DNA from: JAGQTE01 sp964648005
GTDB lineage: Bacteria; Actinomycetota; Acidimicrobiia; Acidimicrobiales; Acidimicrobilacustridaceae
Reading direction: 5' to 3'
NCBI GenBank assembly: GCA_964648005.1
Contig: CAZYKR010000235.1
Coordinates: 1 to 6,977, forward strand
Length of the DNA stretch: 6,977 nucleotides
In this document: positions 6,888 through 6,977 of the stretch, piece by piece
Numbering within the stretch: the first letter of the stretch is position 1
Layout: every line of letters starts with the position of its first letter
The notes under the pieces: model-generated
Seen by the model: only the letters and a program-made list of their open reading frames with translations
The model's database searches: none
Told to the model about the DNA's origin: nothing
Made by a program: the position numbers and the translations under genes

Positions 6888-6908
6888 CGTTGGGATGTCT
6901 CCCCAACG
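6888..6908 (-). repeat. Hairpin CGTTGGG/CCCAACG within the leader
   Basis: Perfect 7-bp stem (6888-6894 with 6902-6908) around a 7-base loop. A third copy of the same hexamer, CCAACG at 6880-6885, lies two bases to the left and could pair with 6888-6893 instead, making two mutually exclusive pairings. It could be an RNA hairpin or a dyad protein-binding site. A terminator is unlikely because no T-run follows on either strand. Confidence 0.6.
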
Positions 6909-6913
6909 AACTA

Positions 6914-6946
6914 GATGGGAAGCGGGCGGAGTAGGGGCCTTCCATC
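6914..6946 (-). repeat. Second hairpin in the leader (GATGG-AAG / CTT-CCATC)
   Basis: GATGG-G-AAG at 6914-6922 is complementary to CTTCCATC at 6939-6946 with one bulged base (6919), giving an 8-bp stem around a 16-base G/C-rich loop. It is weaker than the neighbouring hairpin and may be incidental in GC-rich DNA. Its placement between the long arms is what makes it worth noting. Confidence 0.4.
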
Positions 6947-6977
6947 CTGTCGGCCGGGGGACTGCGCATGAGCGAAC

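Larger units (their letters stand above)
6853..6977 (-). other. Large inverted-repeat leader element upstream of rsmH (candidate structured 5' UTR or operator)
   Basis: Arms of 27 bases, 6853-6879 and 6951-6977, match in inverted orientation at 24 of 27 positions. The outer 10 (GTTCGCTCAT) and an inner 11 (GCAGTCCCCCG) are perfect. The right arm ends exactly at the window edge, so the repeat may extend further. The 71 bases enclosed hold two further hairpins (6888-6908 and 6914-6946), so a transcript reading toward rsmH could fold as a three-way junction closed by a long stem. In that transcript one of the three mismatches becomes a G-U pair. A structured RNA motif upstream of mraW genes in Actinobacteria (the 'mraW motif') has been described; I cannot confirm that this is a member. 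Other readings are a protein-binding operator or a small inverted-repeat insertion. The inverted repeat is certain; the function is not known. Confidence 0.6.

Noticed and set aside
6888..6908. Intrinsic terminator
   Set aside because: The hairpin is not followed by a run of T on either strand.

Overview
The window is a very GC-rich segment of a division and cell wall (dcw) operon, read entirely on the minus strand. From right to left the order is rsmH (mraW), an ftsL-like gene, ftsI (class B penicillin-binding protein), murE, and mraY, which is cut by the left edge. The gene order, the base composition, the RsmH form (HSGEDR motif, CxC/CxC cysteine cluster) and the Actinobacteria-like small FtsL gene between rsmH and ftsI suggest a high-GC actinobacterium. 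An Acidimicrobiia-like lineage is my inference only, because no phylogenetic test was possible.

Layout: 6810-6977 is non-coding leader DNA holding a 27-bp inverted repeat that encloses two smaller hairpins. The genes follow as rsmH 5853-6800, ftsL-like 5104-5856, ftsI 2471-5107, murE 1032-2471 and mraY 1-1035 (partial). All four junctions overlap, by 4, 4, 1 and 4 bases, so the five genes are almost certainly one translationally coupled transcript. There is no gene-free stretch over 300 bases. I see no RNA gene of a known class, insertion sequence or CRISPR.

How the genes work together: MurE adds the third amino acid to the UDP-MurNAc peptide in the cytoplasm. MraY loads the finished UDP-MurNAc-pentapeptide onto undecaprenyl phosphate to make lipid I. 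FtsI crosslinks the septal peptidoglycan outside the membrane, and the FtsL-like protein is a membrane scaffold of the divisome. RsmH methylates 16S rRNA and is the usual first or second gene of this cluster.

The core enzymes are ordinary. The unusual parts are the additions: a large structured inverted-repeat leader before rsmH; an FtsI with a roughly 215-residue cytoplasmic extension containing seven 15-bp tandem repeats plus a roughly 110-residue low-complexity tail; an FtsL-like protein with a long extracytoplasmic tail of four 11-residue repeats; absence of murF between murE and mraY; and a DNSR in place of the usual DNPR signature in MurE. I found no clear evidence of a wholly new system. 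The leader element is the best candidate for something undescribed.
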